Notes: a model not told the origin generated them from the sequence alone. DNA of 64,000 bases from Photobacterium leiognathi (GCF_030685535.1 NZ_CP131601.1:1-64000); one strand, 5' to 3'. Positions 1 through 13,185 are shown, numbered from the stretch's first letter. Program-made: numbers and translations.

Positions 1-1353
1 ATGTGGGTTCGCCCGCTTCAAGCCGAGTTAAATGATCATACTTTGACATTGTTTGCGCCTAATCGTTTTGTATTGGACTGGGTGCGGGATAAGTATCTTA
101 ATAATATCAATCGACTGCTCAACGAGTTTTGTGGCAGCGATGCACCGATCCTACGATTTGAAGTCGGTAGCAAACCGATGACTGTACCGCCACCATCACA
201 ACCTGCTGTTGCGCCAACCTTAACGCCAGCACCTGCGGTTGAAACGGTGGAATCGCGTTTAGAACAATCCGCGCCAACAAGCTATGAACCTGCACCGTCG
301 CCAGTACAACCTGAAGCGCAGCAGGGCGGTTACCGTTCTAACGTTAATCCAAAACACAATTTCAATAATTTCGTTGAAGGTAAATCGAACCAGTTAGGTT
401 TAGCGGCTTGTCGTCAGGTTGCGGATAACCCTGGGGCAGCTTACAACCCGCTCTTTTTATATGGCGGTACAGGCTTAGGTAAAACTCACCTGTTACACGC
501 GGTAGGTAATGCAATTGCTAACCGTAAGCCGAATGCCAAAGTGGTGTACATGCACTCTGAACGTTTTGTTCAGGATATGGTCAAAGCCTTACAAAACAAT
601 GCGATTGAAGAATTTAAGCGTTACTACCGTAGCGTTGATGCCTTGCTTATTGATGATATTCAATTCTTTGCCAATAAAGAGCGTTCGCAAGAAGAATTCT
701 TCCATACCTTTAACGCACTGCTTGAAGGCAACCAACAAATCATTCTGACATCAGACCGTTACCCACGTGAAATTAACGGGGTAGAAGATCGTTTGAAGTC
801 TCGTTTTGGCTGGGGCTTAACGGTTGCGATTGAACCGCCTGAGTTAGAAACCCGTGTTGCGATTTTAATGAAGAAGGCAGAAGATCATAATATTCGTCTT
901 GCTGACGAAGTGGCTTTCTTTATTGCGAAACGACTCCGCTCGAATGTTCGTGAGCTAGAAGGGGCGTTGAACCGTGTTATCGCCAATGCCAACTTTACTG
1001 GTCGTGCTATCACCATTGATTTTGTTCGTGAAGCGCTGCGTGACTTATTAGCACTGCAAGAAAAGCTAGTCACGATTGATAATATTCAGAAGACCGTTGC
1101 TGAATACTATAAAATAAAGATGGCAGATATGTTGTCGAAACGTCGCTCTCGTAGTGTTGCTCGCCCACGTCAAATGGCGATGGCACTAGCAAAAGAGCTG
1201 ACTAACCACAGTCTTCCTGAAATCGGTGATGCTTTTGGTGGTCGTGATCATACGACCGTCCTTCACGCTTGTCGTAAAATCGAACAGCTACGTGAAGAAA
1301 GCCACGATATTAAAGAAGATTATTCAAACCTAATTAGAACATTGTCGTCTTGA
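1..1353 (+). CDS. dnaA: Chromosomal replication initiator DnaA (5' end outside window)
   Basis: DnaA is the AAA+ initiator that binds DnaA boxes at oriC and opens the duplex. The window starts at an internal Met: the first residues [10 protein letters not shown] match E. coli DnaA from about residue 24, so roughly 23 N-terminal residues are missing because of the window edge, not by mutation. Visible are part of the N-terminal DnaB/DiaA-interaction domain, a Pro/Ala/Gln-rich linker (about residues 60-105), Walker [10 protein letters not shown], Walker B LLIDDIQF, and the C-terminal DnaA-box recognition motif [15 protein letters not shown]. The TGA stop is one base from dnaN, giving the usual dnaA-dnaN-recF-gyrB operon. 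Confidence 0.98.
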   Translation: MWVRPLQAELNDHTLTLFAPNRFVLDWVRDKYLNNINRLLNEFCGSDAPILRFEVGSKPMTVPPPSQPAVAPTLTPAPAVETVESRLEQSAPTSYEPAPSPVQPEAQQGGYRSNVNPKHNFNNFVEGKSNQLGLAACRQVADNPGAAYNPLFLYGGTGLGKTHLLHAVGNAIANRKPNAKVVYMHSERFVQDMVKALQNNAIEEFKRYYRSVDALLIDDIQFFANKERSQEEFFHTFNALLEGNQQIILTSDRYPREINGVEDRLKSRFGWGLTVAIEPPELETRVAILMKKAEDHNIRLADEVAFFIAKRLRSNVRELEGALNRVIANANFTGRAITIDFVREALRDLLALQEKLVTIDNIQKTVAEYYKIKMADMLSKRRSRSVARPRQMAMALAKELTNHSLPEIGDAFGGRDHTTVLHACRKIEQLREESHDIKEDYSNLIRTLSS

Positions 1354-1354
1354 T

Positions 1355-2455
1355 ATGAAATTTACCGTCGAACGCGAACATTTATTAAAGCCTTTACAAC
1401 AGGTTGCTGCTGCTTTGGGCGGCCGTCCTTCATTACCGATCTTAGGTAATATCTTGTTGAAAGTAGAAGACGGTTGCTTGTCGATGACAGGTACCGACTT
1501 GGAAGTTGAACTGATTGCCAAAGTTGCACTCGATGGTGAGTTTGAATCAGGCGCAGTGACAGTCCCTTCTCGTAAGTTTTTAGATATCTGCCGTGGTTTA
1601 CCAAGTAGCGCTACCATTTCGGTGAGCTATGAAGGTGATCGTGTGCTGATCCGCTCTGGTCGTAGCCGTTATACTTTAACGACACTGCCTGCTGCTGATT
1701 TCCCGAACATTGAAGATTGGCAAAGCGAGGTGGAATTCACCTTAGAGCAAGGCCGTATGCGCCAGCTTATCGACAGCACTCAATTTTCAATGGCTAACCA
1801 AGATGTCCGTTACTACTTAAACGGCATGTTGTTTGAAACTGATGGTCAGCACTTGCGCTCGGTAGCAACCGATGGTCACCGTATGGCAGTATGTGCGATC
1901 AACACAGGCCACGAGCTACCAACTAAACAAATCATTGTACCGCGTAAAGGGGTACTTGAGTTGGTGCGCCTGTTTGATAACCCTGAAGCGGAAGTGAACA
2001 TTCAGATCGGTAACTCGAATATTCGCGCTACCGTGAATAACTTTGTTTTCACTTCAAAGCTGGTGGATGGTCGATTCCCTGATTACCGTCGTGTTATGCC
2101 ACAAAACAGCACTAAGTTTGTAGAAGCGGGCTGTGAAGAAATGCGTAATGCGTTTGCGCGTGCGGCGATCTTATCGAATGAAAAATTCCGTGGTGTACGT
2201 GTTAACTTATCAAACGGTGAAATGCGTATTACTGCTAACAACCCAGAGCAAGAAGAAGCAGAAGAGTTTCTTGATGTTGATTACCAAGGCGATAGCTTAG
2301 AGATCGGTTTCAACGTCAGCTATGTGTTGGATGTATTAAACACCCTTAAATGCGATCAAGTCCGTCTTTCATTATCCGATGCCAATGCGCCGTCATTAAT
2401 TGAAGACTCGAATAACGATGAAGCCATGTATGTGGTGATGCCTATCAGACTATAG
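1355..2455 (+). CDS. dnaN: DNA polymerase III beta sliding clamp
   Basis: The 366-residue product has the length and sequence of DnaN, the ring-shaped clamp that tethers polymerase III and other replication and repair factors to DNA. The start [17 protein letters not shown] and the end YVVMPIRL are typical, and the protein fits the three-domain clamp fold. The ATG lies one base after the dnaA stop, so translation is probably coupled. recF follows after two bases. No disruption is seen. Confidence 0.98.
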   Translation: MKFTVEREHLLKPLQQVAAALGGRPSLPILGNILLKVEDGCLSMTGTDLEVELIAKVALDGEFESGAVTVPSRKFLDICRGLPSSATISVSYEGDRVLIRSGRSRYTLTTLPAADFPNIEDWQSEVEFTLEQGRMRQLIDSTQFSMANQDVRYYLNGMLFETDGQHLRSVATDGHRMAVCAINTGHELPTKQIIVPRKGVLELVRLFDNPEAEVNIQIGNSNIRATVNNFVFTSKLVDGRFPDYRRVMPQNSTKFVEAGCEEMRNAFARAAILSNEKFRGVRVNLSNGEMRITANNPEQEEAEEFLDVDYQGDSLEIGFNVSYVLDVLNTLKCDQVRLSLSDANAPSLIEDSNNDEAMYVVMPIRL

Positions 2456-2457
2456 GT

Positions 2458-3540
2458 ATGGCACTTACTCGTTTAATGGTGCACGATTTTCGAAATATTG
2501 AATCGTGCGATTTGGCATTAGCGACTGGATTTAATTTTTTAGTCGGGGCTAACGGCAGTGGCAAAACCAGTGTGTTGGAAGCGATCCATTACTTAGGTCA
2601 TGGCCGCTCTTTTCGTAGCCATCTTACTAGCCGAGTGATCCGCCACGAGCAGAGTGAATTGTTTATTCATGGTCGAGTGGTGGATAACCAAACCCAATTG
2701 ATGCTACCAATTGGGTTAAATAAAAAACGTGATGGTACGACGGAAGTGAAAATCGCAGGGGAGCCAAACCAGAAGGTGGCACAACTTGCGCAGATTTTAC
2801 CATTACAGTTAATTACCCCTGAAGGGTTTGATTTATTGATCGGCGGGCCTAAATACCGCCGTGCGTTTATTGATTGGGGCGTGTTTCATGTTGAACCTAA
2901 GTTCTACCATGCATGGAGCCGCTTAAAACGATTAACCAAACAGCGTAATGCCTTGCTCAAAACCGCACGTAGTTACCGTGAACTCAGTTATTGGGATCAA
3001 GAGTTAGCACTGCTGGCTGAGCAAATTAGTGTATGGCGCCAAGATTATATTTCAGCGGTAAAAGAAAAAGCCGCTGAGATTTTTCAGGTTTTTCTCCCTG
3101 AATATGAAATTCAACTTGGTTACTACCGAGGTTGGGAAAAAGAAACACCTTATGCCGAGTTGTTAAAGCGCAATTTTGAGCGTGATTGCCAACTTGGTTA
3201 TACCGCAAGTGGGCCACATAAGGCCGATTTACGGATAAAGGTTGCTAGTACGCCTGTTGAGGATGTGTTGTCCCGTGGACAACTGAAATTGATGGTGTGT
3301 GCATTGCGATTGGCGCAAGGTTTGCACTTAACAGAAGCGACTGGCAAACAATGTATTTACCTTATTGATGATTTTGCTTCCGAATTGGATAGCCACAGGC
3401 GAGCGTTGCTAGCGCAGCGATTAAAGGAAACTAACGCCCAAGTGTTCATCAGTGCCATTAGTGACGATCAAGTTGCTGATATGCTCGATGAAAATGGCAA
3501 GCTGTTCCATGTGGAACACGGTAAAATAACCGCAGGATAA
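2458..3540 (+). CDS. recF: DNA replication and repair protein RecF
   Basis: RecF (360 aa) is an SMC-like ATPase that, with RecO and RecR, loads RecA at single-strand gaps. Walker A is GANGSGKTS near residues 31-39, the ABC-type signature region is [18 protein letters not shown], and the Walker B region is [13 protein letters not shown]. It starts two bases after the dnaN stop. A parS-like palindrome lies inside its last codons (3503-3518). Confidence 0.97.
   Translation: MALTRLMVHDFRNIESCDLALATGFNFLVGANGSGKTSVLEAIHYLGHGRSFRSHLTSRVIRHEQSELFIHGRVVDNQTQLMLPIGLNKKRDGTTEVKIAGEPNQKVAQLAQILPLQLITPEGFDLLIGGPKYRRAFIDWGVFHVEPKFYHAWSRLKRLTKQRNALLKTARSYRELSYWDQELALLAEQISVWRQDYISAVKEKAAEIFQVFLPEYEIQLGYYRGWEKETPYAELLKRNFERDCQLGYTASGPHKADLRIKVASTPVEDVLSRGQLKLMVCALRLAQGLHLTEATGKQCIYLIDDFASELDSHRRALLAQRLKETNAQVFISAISDDQVADMLDENGKLFHVEHGKITAG
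3503..3518 (-). promoter_or_regulatory. parS-like ParB-binding site (candidate 1)
   Basis: The minus strand reads TGTTCCACATGGAACA. It differs from a symmetric parS variant, TGTTCCACGTGGAACA, only at the central G. It lies in the 3' end of recF. Two further sites with the same CACATG core occur at 7519 and 12454. Binding by ParB is inferred from sequence only. Confidence 0.5.
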
Positions 3541-3559
3541 TTAAAGCGAGAGTAACTCA

Positions 3560-5977
<2,418 letters not shown>

Positions 5978-6025
5978 TATTGCTGTATAGCACAAACGTA
6001 TAGTTTGTCTTTCAAGCTCAATAAA

Positions 6026-6054
6026 AACGCCGCTAGTGATAGCGGCGTTTTTTA
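6026..6054. terminator. Intrinsic terminator after gyrB
   Basis: A 10-bp perfect stem (AACGCCGCTA / TAGCGGCGTT) with loop GTGA is followed by a T run. It lies between convergent gyrB and avtA and ends the dnaA-gyrB operon. Confidence 0.9.
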
Positions 6055-6079
6055 TTATCTATACGAGCTAAAAGGGCGG

Positions 6080-7327
6080 TTACTCTGCGTAAGCGTTAGC
6101 GACTTCTTCTGCAATAATAGTAATACCACGCTGCATTGCTTCATCATCTTGGACATAGTTCATGCGTAAGCATTCATGACTGTGTGCCCATTCATCTTGT
6201 AATCCGATAAAGAAATATTCACCAGGCACGATCAGTACGCCACGTTGTTTTAAGCGTTGATAAAGCACCTTAGTGGTGATCGGTAGATCTTCAAACCATA
6301 GCCATAAGAAGATAGCGCCTTCAGGTTTGTGAATTTTAAATCGAGGATCGGGAATAGCTTGGCGCAGTAATTCAACGGCGCGTTGTACCTTCTGGTGATA
6401 AAACGGCTTAATCACGTTTTGACTCAGTGGTAGTAGTTCTTGCTGGTGGATCATTTTCGTTGCCACTGCAGGACCAATACTACCAGGTGCTAAATTGACG
6501 ATACCATTGATGTTAGACAAAGCAGTAACCATCGCTTCATTGGCAATCACGATGCCACAGCGGACACCGGGTAGCCCAAGCTTGGATAAGCTCATGCACA
6601 GAATGGTGTTGTTATCCCAAAATGGTGTTACCTCTTCAAAAATAATATCAGGGAAGGGTAAGCCGTAAGCATTGTCGATAATTAACGGGATCTGGTGCGC
6701 TTTAGCTAGCGCTGCTAAATGTTCGATTTCTTTATCTGTAAGTACATTGCCTGTCGGGTTGGTTGGGCGAGAGGCACAAATGGCTGCGATGCTGTCATCG
6801 ATGACGAGTTTGCTAAAATCGACATGGTATTTAAAGAAGCCATCTTCCAACATACTGATCGTAGGTTGGTATGAGATAAACATATCAGGGCTTAAACCAG
6901 CATCTGCATAACCAATGTATTCTGGTGATAACGGCAGTAATATTTTCTTCTTTTTTCCATTTTCAAATTCACCCGCCAGTAAGTTAAATAGGCTAAAGAA
7001 CGCACTTTGGCTGCCATTGGTTAAGACAATATTTTTAGCACTAATTTTCCAACCGTATTGTTGCTGTAACAGTGTCGCAAGCGCATCAAGAAAGCGATCC
7101 TTACCTTGTGGACCGTCATAGTTAGTCATCGACGCAGTAAGCTCACCTGTGGTTGCCATGTCTTTTAATAGCTCAGTAAAGTAGTGATTCATGGCAGGGA
7201 TTTGCGCTGGATTTCCACCTCCGAGCATGATGGCATCGGGATTGGTGAGTCCATCATTGAGATCTTGCATTAATAGGGTGATCCCAGAATCGCCTGCAAA
7301 CTTATTACCAAAGCGCGAAAAGTCCAT
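6080..7327 (-). CDS. avtA: Valine--pyruvate aminotransferase AvtA
   Basis: This 415-residue fold-type I PLP enzyme catalyses reversible transfer of the amino group between valine and pyruvate, linking valine and alanine metabolism. The start MDFSRFGNKFAGDSGITLLM is typical of AvtA. The motifs SRPTNPTGNV and DNAYG are present, and the PLP-binding lysine is in SLSKLGLPG (near residue 249). A GAGG Shine-Dalgarno sequence precedes the ATG. It is convergent with gyrB, and avtA lies close to glyS as in other Vibrionaceae. No disruption is seen. Confidence 0.95.
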   Translation of the reverse strand: MDFSRFGNKFAGDSGITLLMQDLNDGLTNPDAIMLGGGNPAQIPAMNHYFTELLKDMATTGELTASMTNYDGPQGKDRFLDALATLLQQQYGWKISAKNIVLTNGSQSAFFSLFNLLAGEFENGKKKKILLPLSPEYIGYADAGLSPDMFISYQPTISMLEDGFFKYHVDFSKLVIDDSIAAICASRPTNPTGNVLTDKEIEHLAALAKAHQIPLIIDNAYGLPFPDIIFEEVTPFWDNNTILCMSLSKLGLPGVRCGIVIANEAMVTALSNINGIVNLAPGSIGPAVATKMIHQQELLPLSQNVIKPFYHQKVQRAVELLRQAIPDPRFKIHKPEGAIFLWLWFEDLPITTKVLYQRLKQRGVLIVPGEYFFIGLQDEWAHSHECLRMNYVQDDEAMQRGITIIAEEVANAYAE

Positions 7328-7518
7328 TACGTTTACAACCTCAGTGTCGATATTTAGTTCTTGATGTAAGTGCTATCAATATGATGGCTTATTGAGCGTA
7401 ACATAACGTATTGTCCGATTCAGAGAAAGTTGAAATCTCATCGGTTGGTGGTGGTCGGTGCTGTGGATTATCTCGAATGGCAAAGAGGTTGTACGTGTAT
7501 TTAATACAAGTAAAAAAG

Positions 7519-7534
7519 TGTTCCACATGAAACA
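7519..7534 (+). promoter_or_regulatory. parS-like ParB-binding site (candidate 2)
   Basis: TGTTCCACATGAAACA matches the bacterial parS consensus TGTTTCACGTGAAACA at 14 of 16 positions. It lies in the 281-bp space between avtA and glyS and shares the CACATG core of the sites at 3503 and 12454. Confidence 0.55.
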
Positions 7535-7562
7535 CACGCAAGAGACAGCAAAAAAACAGGCG

Positions 7563-7590
7563 AAAAAAAACCACGCCGGAGCGTGGTTTT
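7563..7590 (-). terminator. Intrinsic terminator after glyS
   Basis: Read on the minus strand, a 10-bp stem AAAACCACGC / GCGTGGTTTT with a TCCG loop is followed by a run of T. It lies 20 bp past the glyS stop and ends the glyQS operon. Confidence 0.88.
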
Positions 7591-7608
7591 AGATAACGTT
7601 AACCAATC

Positions 7609-9678
7609 TTATTTTTGAAGTAGAGAGATATCTGCCACTTTCAAGAATTGGTTACGTAGTAGGTTAAGTAGCGCTAGACGGTTAACTTTAAGTTTCTCGT
7701 CATCAGCCATTACCATTACGTTATCGAAGAAAGCATCAACAGGCTCACGTAGTGAAGCAAGCTCTGTTAGCGCAGTTTGGTAGTCACCTGCGGCAAATAC
7801 TGGCTCAAGCGCAGCAACAACAGCGGTTACTTTCTCTGCTAGCTCTTTTTCAGCAGCTTCTACAAGTAGGCTGTTATCAACCGTAGTCGGTAGTTTACCG
7901 TCGAATTTCGCAAGGATGTTACCAACACGCTTGTTTGCTGCTGCTAGTGATTCAGCTGCATCAAGCTCACGGAAGTGGCTTACCGCTTTAACACGCTTAT
8001 CAAAATCAGCCGATTGTGTTGGGTGCATCGCAAGTACGGCTTGGATAACATCAATGCTAAAGCCAGCATCTTGGTACCATGCACGGAAACGACCTAACAT
8101 GAATTCGATAACGTCTGAATCTACGTTATTGTTAGTTAGCTTGTCACCGAATAGCGAGTGCGCTTTAGCAACAAGATCAACAAGGTCTAGATCGTAGCCG
8201 TTTTCAACGATGATACGTAGTACACCTAGTGATGCACGACGTAGTGCGAATGGGTCACTGCCTTTTGGCGCTTGACCGATACCGAAGATACCTACAATAG
8301 TATCTAGCTTATCAGCCATAGCGACTGCTGATGATACTGGTGTGCTTGGTAGTTGGTCACCCGCAAAACGAGGCATGTATTGCTCGTTTAGGGCTAGTGC
8401 TACATCTTCTTGCTCGCCATCGTGACGTGCGTAGTGCATACCCATTACACCTTGCGTATCTGTAAATTCAAATACCATAGATGTCATTAGGTCACATTTC
8501 GCCAGTAGACCTGCACGCTTCGCGTTATCAACGTCTGCACCGATCTTGTCAGCAATGTAGCCAGCAAGCTCTGTGATGCGATCTGTCTTGTCTTTAATCG
8601 TACCCAGTTGCTTTTGGAAAATCGCAGTCTCTAGTTGAGGTAGGCGATCAATCAACTTGCTCTTAAGGTCAGTGTTAAAGAAGAACTCAGCATCTGCTAG
8701 GCGAGGACGAACCACTTTCTCGTTACCCGAGATGATTTGGCTTGGATCGTTAGAGATGATGTTTGATACGAAGATGAACTTAGGTACAAGCTTGCCTTCA
8801 GCATCGTAAACAGGGAAGTACTTCTGATCGCCTTTCATGGTGTAAACCAAGGCTTCAGAAGGTACTTTCAGGAACTTCTCTTCAAATGATGCTGTTAGTA
8901 CAACAGGCCATTCAACAAGAGAGGTTACTTCTTCAACAAGATCGTCTTCTAGATCGGCTGTACCGCCAACGGCTTGTGCTGCTTTCTGCGCGTCAGCAAC
9001 AATGATTGCTTTACGTGCTTCATAGTCAGCCATCACTTTACCGCGCTCTTCTAGAATTGCAGGGTATTGATCAGCATTGTCGATAGTAAATTCAGCTTCA
9101 CCCATGAAACGGTGACCACGGATAGTACGTGCAGAAGCAACACCTAAGATAGTGCCTTCAACTAGCTCGTCACCCAATAGCATGGTCAGTGTTTTCACTG
9201 GACGGATAAATTGTGTGTCTTTGTCACCCCAACGCATTGGACGTGGGATAGGTAGCTTAGCAAGAGCCGCTGCTGCTAGTTCAGGAAGTAGTGTTTGAGC
9301 AGGTTGGCCTTTCACTTCTTGTTTGAACAGTAGCCATTCACCCTTGTCTGTCACCATGCGCTCAGCTTGGTCAACAGTGATGCCGTTACCACGAGCCCAG
9401 CCTTGTGCTGCTTTAGTTGGGTTACCGTCTGCATCAAATGCTGAAGCGATAGCAGGACCGCGCTTCTCAACTACTTTATCAGGTTGGTTATCAGCAAGAC
9501 CTGTTACTTTAAGTGCTAAACGACGAGGCGCTGCGTACCACTTGATACCATCATGAGGTAGATCAGCAGCTTTTAGTTCCGCTTCAAAGTTAGCAGCAAA
9601 AGCTTCAGCTAGGGTACGTAGTGCTTTTGGTGGTAGCTCTTCAGTACCTAGCTCGATTAAGAAATTCTTCTGTGTCAT
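7609..9678 (-). CDS. glyS: Glycine--tRNA ligase beta subunit
   Basis: GlyS (689 aa, the same length as in E. coli) is the large subunit of the alpha2beta2 glycyl-tRNA synthetase and carries tRNA-recognition regions. The N-terminus [20 protein letters not shown] and the internal [12 protein letters not shown] and [14 protein letters not shown] segments are diagnostic. It follows glyQ with a 9-bp gap, so the two subunits are co-transcribed. No disruption is seen. Confidence 0.97.
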   Translation of the reverse strand: MTQKNFLIELGTEELPPKALRTLAEAFAANFEAELKAADLPHDGIKWYAAPRRLALKVTGLADNQPDKVVEKRGPAIASAFDADGNPTKAAQGWARGNGITVDQAERMVTDKGEWLLFKQEVKGQPAQTLLPELAAAALAKLPIPRPMRWGDKDTQFIRPVKTLTMLLGDELVEGTILGVASARTIRGHRFMGEAEFTIDNADQYPAILEERGKVMADYEARKAIIVADAQKAAQAVGGTADLEDDLVEEVTSLVEWPVVLTASFEEKFLKVPSEALVYTMKGDQKYFPVYDAEGKLVPKFIFVSNIISNDPSQIISGNEKVVRPRLADAEFFFNTDLKSKLIDRLPQLETAIFQKQLGTIKDKTDRITELAGYIADKIGADVDNAKRAGLLAKCDLMTSMVFEFTDTQGVMGMHYARHDGEQEDVALALNEQYMPRFAGDQLPSTPVSSAVAMADKLDTIVGIFGIGQAPKGSDPFALRRASLGVLRIIVENGYDLDLVDLVAKAHSLFGDKLTNNNVDSDVIEFMLGRFRAWYQDAGFSIDVIQAVLAMHPTQSADFDKRVKAVSHFRELDAAESLAAANKRVGNILAKFDGKLPTTVDNSLLVEAAEKELAEKVTAVVAALEPVFAAGDYQTALTELASLREPVDAFFDNVMVMADDEKLKVNRLALLNLLRNQFLKVADISLLQK

Positions 9679-9687
9679 GGCGATCCC

Positions 9688-10599
9688 TTACTTGTCTTTT
9701 TTACACATTGGGAAGCCAAGTGCTTCACGAGATGCGTAGTAAGCTTCAGCAACTTGTTTAGTTAAGTTGCGGATACGCAGAATGTAACGTTGACGTTCAG
9801 TTACTGAGATCGCTTTACGTGCATCTAATAGGTTAAATGCGTGCGCTGCTTTCAAAATACGTTCGTAAGCTGGCAATGGTAGAGGCTGCTCTAGCTCTAG
9901 TAGTTGCGTTGCTTCTTTTTCACATTGGTCGAAGAATGTGAATAGGAAATCGACGTCGGCGTGTTCGAAGTTGTAAGTTGATTGCTCAACTTCGTTTTGG
10001 TGGAAGATATCACCGTAAGTTACTTTACCTAGAGGACCATCTGTCCATACTAGGTCGTACACAGAATCAACGTTCTGGATGTACATAGCAAGACGCTCGA
10101 TACCGTAAGTGATTTCACCTGTAACAGGCTTACACTCAAGGCCACCAACCTGCTGGAAGTAAGTAAACTGTGTTACTTCCATGCCGTTTAGCCAAACTTC
10201 CCAGCCAAGACCCCAAGCACCCAATGTTGGGTTTTCCCAGTTGTCTTCAACGAAACGGATGTCGTGCACTTTAGTGTCGATACCTAGTACTTCTAATGAG
10301 CCTAAGTACAGTTCTTGAATGTTGTCAGGTGATGGCTTTAGCATCACTTGGAACTGGTAGTAGTGCTGTAGACGGTTAGGGTTTTCACCGTAACGGCCGT
10401 CAGTTGGGCGGCGAGATGGTTGTACATACGCTGCTGCAATCGGTTCTGGACCTAGAGCACGTAAACATGTCATTGGGTGAGAAGTACCTGCGCCCACTTC
10501 CATGTCTAGTGGTTGCACAATAGTACAACCTTGTTGGCCCCAGTAATCCTGCAGCGCGAGGATCATGCCCTGAAAGGTTTTAATATCGTATTTCTGCAT
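9688..10599 (-). CDS. glyQ: Glycine--tRNA ligase alpha subunit
   Basis: GlyQ (303 aa) is the class II catalytic subunit that activates glycine. It has the typical start [20 protein letters not shown] and the segments [31 protein letters not shown] and [13 protein letters not shown]. It is the first gene of the glyQS operon, and its upstream region is shared with the divergent lipoprotein gene at 10890. Confidence 0.97.
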   Translation of the reverse strand: MQKYDIKTFQGMILALQDYWGQQGCTIVQPLDMEVGAGTSHPMTCLRALGPEPIAAAYVQPSRRPTDGRYGENPNRLQHYYQFQVMLKPSPDNIQELYLGSLEVLGIDTKVHDIRFVEDNWENPTLGAWGLGWEVWLNGMEVTQFTYFQQVGGLECKPVTGEITYGIERLAMYIQNVDSVYDLVWTDGPLGKVTYGDIFHQNEVEQSTYNFEHADVDFLFTFFDQCEKEATQLLELEQPLPLPAYERILKAAHAFNLLDARKAISVTERQRYILRIRNLTKQVAEAYYASREALGFPMCKKDK

Positions 10600-10889
10600 T
10601 GTCAGCTTCGCGAGATTAGTGGATTAAAAAGAGTAATAATCCAGTATACCTCGCCAACCCTAAGGCGAGTAGGGGCAGTGCGTGTTTTTTACACATCTTT
10701 GAGGGGATTTACCAAAATTCTTCCACGTTCATGCAGTTTTGTTTTGAATTAAGGGAATTTTTACATTCTCTTGATGCCTCATATAGCGTTGTTGATTACA
10801 ATATGCGACAAATATTTCTGGCTGTTATTGCCAGTATAATAAATTTCTAATTTATCGATTCTATATCGAGTATACGGATACTTAAAAAG

Positions 10890-11579
10890 ATGGCTCAAAA
10901 TAAAGCAATGGCATCTAAAAAGTGGGTGCGTGCGGCAGTGATTTCTGTTGTCGCTTCTGTAACTATGGCTGGCTGTTCAACAGTGAATCCTTACACTGGT
11001 GAGTCTCAAACAGCGAAAGGCACTGGCGGTTCAATCATTGGTGCACTTGCAGGTGCAGCAATTGGTGTGGCTTCTTCTAGTAAGCATGACCGTGGTAAAG
11101 GTGCACTTATCGGTGCAGCAGCAGGTGCAGCACTGGGTGGCGGTATTGGTTACTACATGGATGTGCAAGAAGCGAAACTACGTCAGCAGCTAGCATCTTC
11201 TGGTATCAGCGTAACTCGTGACGGTAATAATATCATTCTAAATATGCCTAACGAAATCACGTTTGGTTTTGATCAGGCTAACCTAAATGATCGCGCAATG
11301 AACGCACTACACAATGTAGCGCTTGTTGCGAAGGAATACCCAAAAACACAATTAAATGTGCTTGGTTTTACAGATAGTAAAGGTGCGGCGTCTTACAACC
11401 TTCGTCTATCTCAAGTTCGTGCAGATGCAGTAGGTAACTACTTAATCCGTCAAGGTGTTAACGCGAACCGTGTTATTTCTCAAGGTCGTGGTGAAGCAAA
11501 TCCAATCGCTTCTAACAGCACTGAGAACGGTCGTGCACAAAACCGTCGTGTTGAGATCATTTTATCTCCACTAGGTTAA
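10890..11579 (+). CDS. OmpA-family lipoprotein (YiaD-like)
   Basis: The 229-residue protein has a signal peptide and lipobox (VTMAGC, Cys near residue 29), then a Gly/Ala-rich segment with two glycine-zipper stretches (IIGALAGAAIGV and LIGAAAGAALGGGIGYYMD). The C-terminal OmpA domain includes FGFDQANLNDRA, the peptidoglycan-binding motif NLRLSQVRADAVGNYL and NRRVEI. Family knowledge points to an outer-membrane lipoprotein gripping peptidoglycan, like E. coli YiaD. The ATG at 10908 is an alternative start. It has its own terminator at 11602. Confidence 0.88.
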   Translation: MAQNKAMASKKWVRAAVISVVASVTMAGCSTVNPYTGESQTAKGTGGSIIGALAGAAIGVASSSKHDRGKGALIGAAAGAALGGGIGYYMDVQEAKLRQQLASSGISVTRDGNNIILNMPNEITFGFDQANLNDRAMNALHNVALVAKEYPKTQLNVLGFTDSKGAASYNLRLSQVRADAVGNYLIRQGVNANRVISQGRGEANPIASNSTENGRAQNRRVEIILSPLG

Positions 11580-11601
11580 TATATTACGTTTAACGTAATT
11601 C

Positions 11602-11630
11602 AAACGGTGAGCGCTGGCTCACCGTTTTTG
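11602..11630 (+). terminator. Intrinsic terminator after the OmpA-family lipoprotein
   Basis: An 11-bp stem AAACGGTGAGC / GCTCACCGTTT with a 4-nt loop is followed by T residues, 22 bp after the stop codon. Confidence 0.88.
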
Positions 11631-11684
11631 TATCTATAGAACCATAATTAATGGTTAAAAGTTCACCTTTTGTCTGTTAAAATC

Positions 11685-11866
11685 GTGTCTCCTTTGGGGA
11701 GTAGCCTCTCGCACCTTGCGAGATAATTATCAACATAATCGAAGCAAAATCTTCGTGGTAATTATGATTTATCCAACGCGATAAATTTGGCAAGACCAAC
11801 GGCAAACAACACAAACCGGGGTGGGAGTGTATGTTTTGCTATTGGTATCAATAATTCCCGCCCCAG
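11685..11866 (+). promoter_or_regulatory. yybP-ykoY-type Mn2+ riboswitch leader
   Basis: The leader contains TTTGGGGAGTAGCC (11693-11706), the hallmark loop of the yybP-ykoY class, followed by a short hairpin (CTCGCACCTTGCGAG). GGCAAGACC lies in the 3' half. The downstream helix 11818-11826 with 11856-11864 ends just before the Shine-Dalgarno AGAGAG, so it could act as the expression platform on translation. The class senses Mn2+, which fits the exporter it precedes. Exact borders are estimated. Confidence 0.75.
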
Positions 11867-11876
11867 AGAGTATGTT

Positions 11877-12434
11877 GTGAGTGTTTTAGCTATTTCTATT
11901 ACGTCTGTCGCTCTAGCCGAAATAGGGGACAAGACTCAATTATTATCCCTACTGCTTGCTAGTCGATATCGCAAACCCATTCCTATTATTAGTGCCATTT
12001 TTCTTGCGACCATTGTTAATCATGCGTTAGCTGCGTGGCTTGGTGTTGCCATTGCTGATTACCTAACCCCTGAAGTACTAAAGTGGGTATTGGTGGTGAG
12101 TTTTGTACTGATGGCAGGCTGGATATTGATCCCTGATAAACTCGATGATGATGAAAAGCTATCGAATCGTGGGCCATTTATCGCTAGCTTTATCGCATTC
12201 TTTATTGCTGAAATTGGCGATAAAACGCAAATCGCGACCACCATGCTAGGGGCGAAATACCACGATGCATTAATGTGGGTGGTACTTGGCACTACCATTG
12301 GTATGTTATTGGCGAATGTGCCTGTTGTACTAATTGGTAAATTATCTGCTGAAAAAATGCCGCTGAGTTTAATCCGAAAAGTGACGGCTGCGCTATTTTT
12401 ATTCCTTGCGGTGGCTGCAGGTTTTGGTATGTAA
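11877..12434 (+). CDS. mneA: UPF0016/TMEM165-family Mn2+ exporter (MneA-like)
   Basis: The 185-residue inner-membrane protein has the two signature motifs of the family, AEIGDKTQ in each inverted half, with about six hydrophobic segments. V. cholerae MneA, a UPF0016 manganese exporter, lies in the same place beside glyQS. I chose the GTG at 11877 (MSVLAISITSVALAEIGDKTQ) because AGAGAG sits 6 nt upstream. Starting at 11787 would translate part of the riboswitch as protein. Confidence 0.85.
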   Translation: MSVLAISITSVALAEIGDKTQLLSLLLASRYRKPIPIISAIFLATIVNHALAAWLGVAIADYLTPEVLKWVLVVSFVLMAGWILIPDKLDDDEKLSNRGPFIASFIAFFIAEIGDKTQIATTMLGAKYHDALMWVVLGTTIGMLLANVPVVLIGKLSAEKMPLSLIRKVTAALFLFLAVAAGFGM

Positions 12435-12453
12435 ATACATATAAGCGGTTAAG

Positions 12454-12469
12454 TGTTTCACATGAAACT
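12454..12469 (+). promoter_or_regulatory. parS-like ParB-binding site (candidate 3)
   Basis: TGTTTCACATGAAACT matches parS consensus TGTTTCACGTGAAACA at 14 of 16 positions. It lies 20 bp after the mneA stop, in non-coding DNA, with the same CACATG core as the other two sites. Confidence 0.55.
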
Positions 12470-12607
12470 ATCGCTTAGCCATCACGTCTGATGTTGCAGT
12501 GATTCATAATGAATTGTGATTGCGACATAAGAACCTTATCGTCAAAAATGCTAGAGTGAAAGCGAATAAACGTAGTGCGTTTCTTTGTTTAAATTGCAGG
12601 AGGGAGT

Positions 12608-12853
12608 ATGGCTCGGTTTCTCGCGATTTCACCTAAAAGCCAATGTTGGTTATTTCACTTTGCATTGGTGCTGAATGTGTTCGGTATGGCTTTGACCGAT
12701 ATGTGGCTGCCGATGGTCGTGGGCGCAATAGTGACGTTATACCTTGCTATTGATTCCTTGGTACGACTTCGTTACGTTATACCGATGAAAAAAGAAATAC
12801 GTGATTTACACCATGAGCTTGAAGCAATACGTCAGAAGATTAGTGATGTGTAG
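12608..12853 (+). CDS. Small membrane protein with C-terminal coiled coil, unknown function
   Basis: This 81-residue protein is not one I recognise. It has a strong AGGAGGGAG ribosome binding site. Two hydrophobic helices (about residues 12-30 and 33-52) are followed by a charged, heptad-like tail KKEIRDLHHELEAIRQKISDV that should form a short cytoplasmic coiled coil. It stands alone, with a terminator at 12891 and convergent tusA beyond it. Confidence 0.75.
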   Translation: MARFLAISPKSQCWLFHFALVLNVFGMALTDMWLPMVVGAIVTLYLAIDSLVRLRYVIPMKKEIRDLHHELEAIRQKISDV

Positions 12854-12890
12854 TATGCTTTTGTCATTGCAATAAAAGTCATCGATATTA

Positions 12891-12920
12891 AAAAGGCAGC
12901 CTTTTGGCTGCCTTTTGCTT
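12891..12920. terminator. Bidirectional terminator between the small membrane gene and tusA
   Basis: A 10-bp perfect stem AAAAGGCAGC / GCTGCCTTTT has a 6-nt loop and A and T runs on the two sides. It serves both convergent genes. Confidence 0.88.
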
Positions 12921-12936
12921 TATTCGGTATTAGTGT

Positions 12937-13185
12937 TTAGTTCGCGCCTTTTTGGATCAAAAAGCGATAAGGGACGCTTTCTGTATCTGCTGCAAGCAGC
13001 GTGTGATCCATGAAACGGCAGAAGCTAGGAATATCACGCGTGGTTGACGGATCGTCAGCCAATACCAATAGGGTTTCGCCTTCGGCCATTTTCCTTACCG
13101 TTTTACGAACCATCATTACTGGCTCAGGGCAGCGTAGTCCTTGCGCTTCTAGGCTATGAGTCGGATTATCAAAAATAGCAGTCAT
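12937..13185 (-). CDS. tusA: Sulfurtransferase TusA
   Basis: TusA (82 aa) accepts persulfide sulfur from IscS and passes it to TusBCD for 2-thiouridine modification of tRNA. The catalytic Cys is in [16 protein letters not shown], the CPxP motif of the family. The start [14 protein letters not shown] aligns with E. coli TusA. A start three codons earlier (13194) is possible but has no better ribosome binding site. Confidence 0.93.
   Translation of the reverse strand: MTAIFDNPTHSLEAQGLRCPEPVMMVRKTVRKMAEGETLLVLADDPSTTRDIPSFCRFMDHTLLAADTESVPYRFLIQKGAN

Noticed and set aside
7389-7574. 61-residue open frame on the minus strand between glyS and avtA
   Set aside because: It spans the glyS terminator and the parS-like site, has no convincing ribosome binding site and resembles nothing known.
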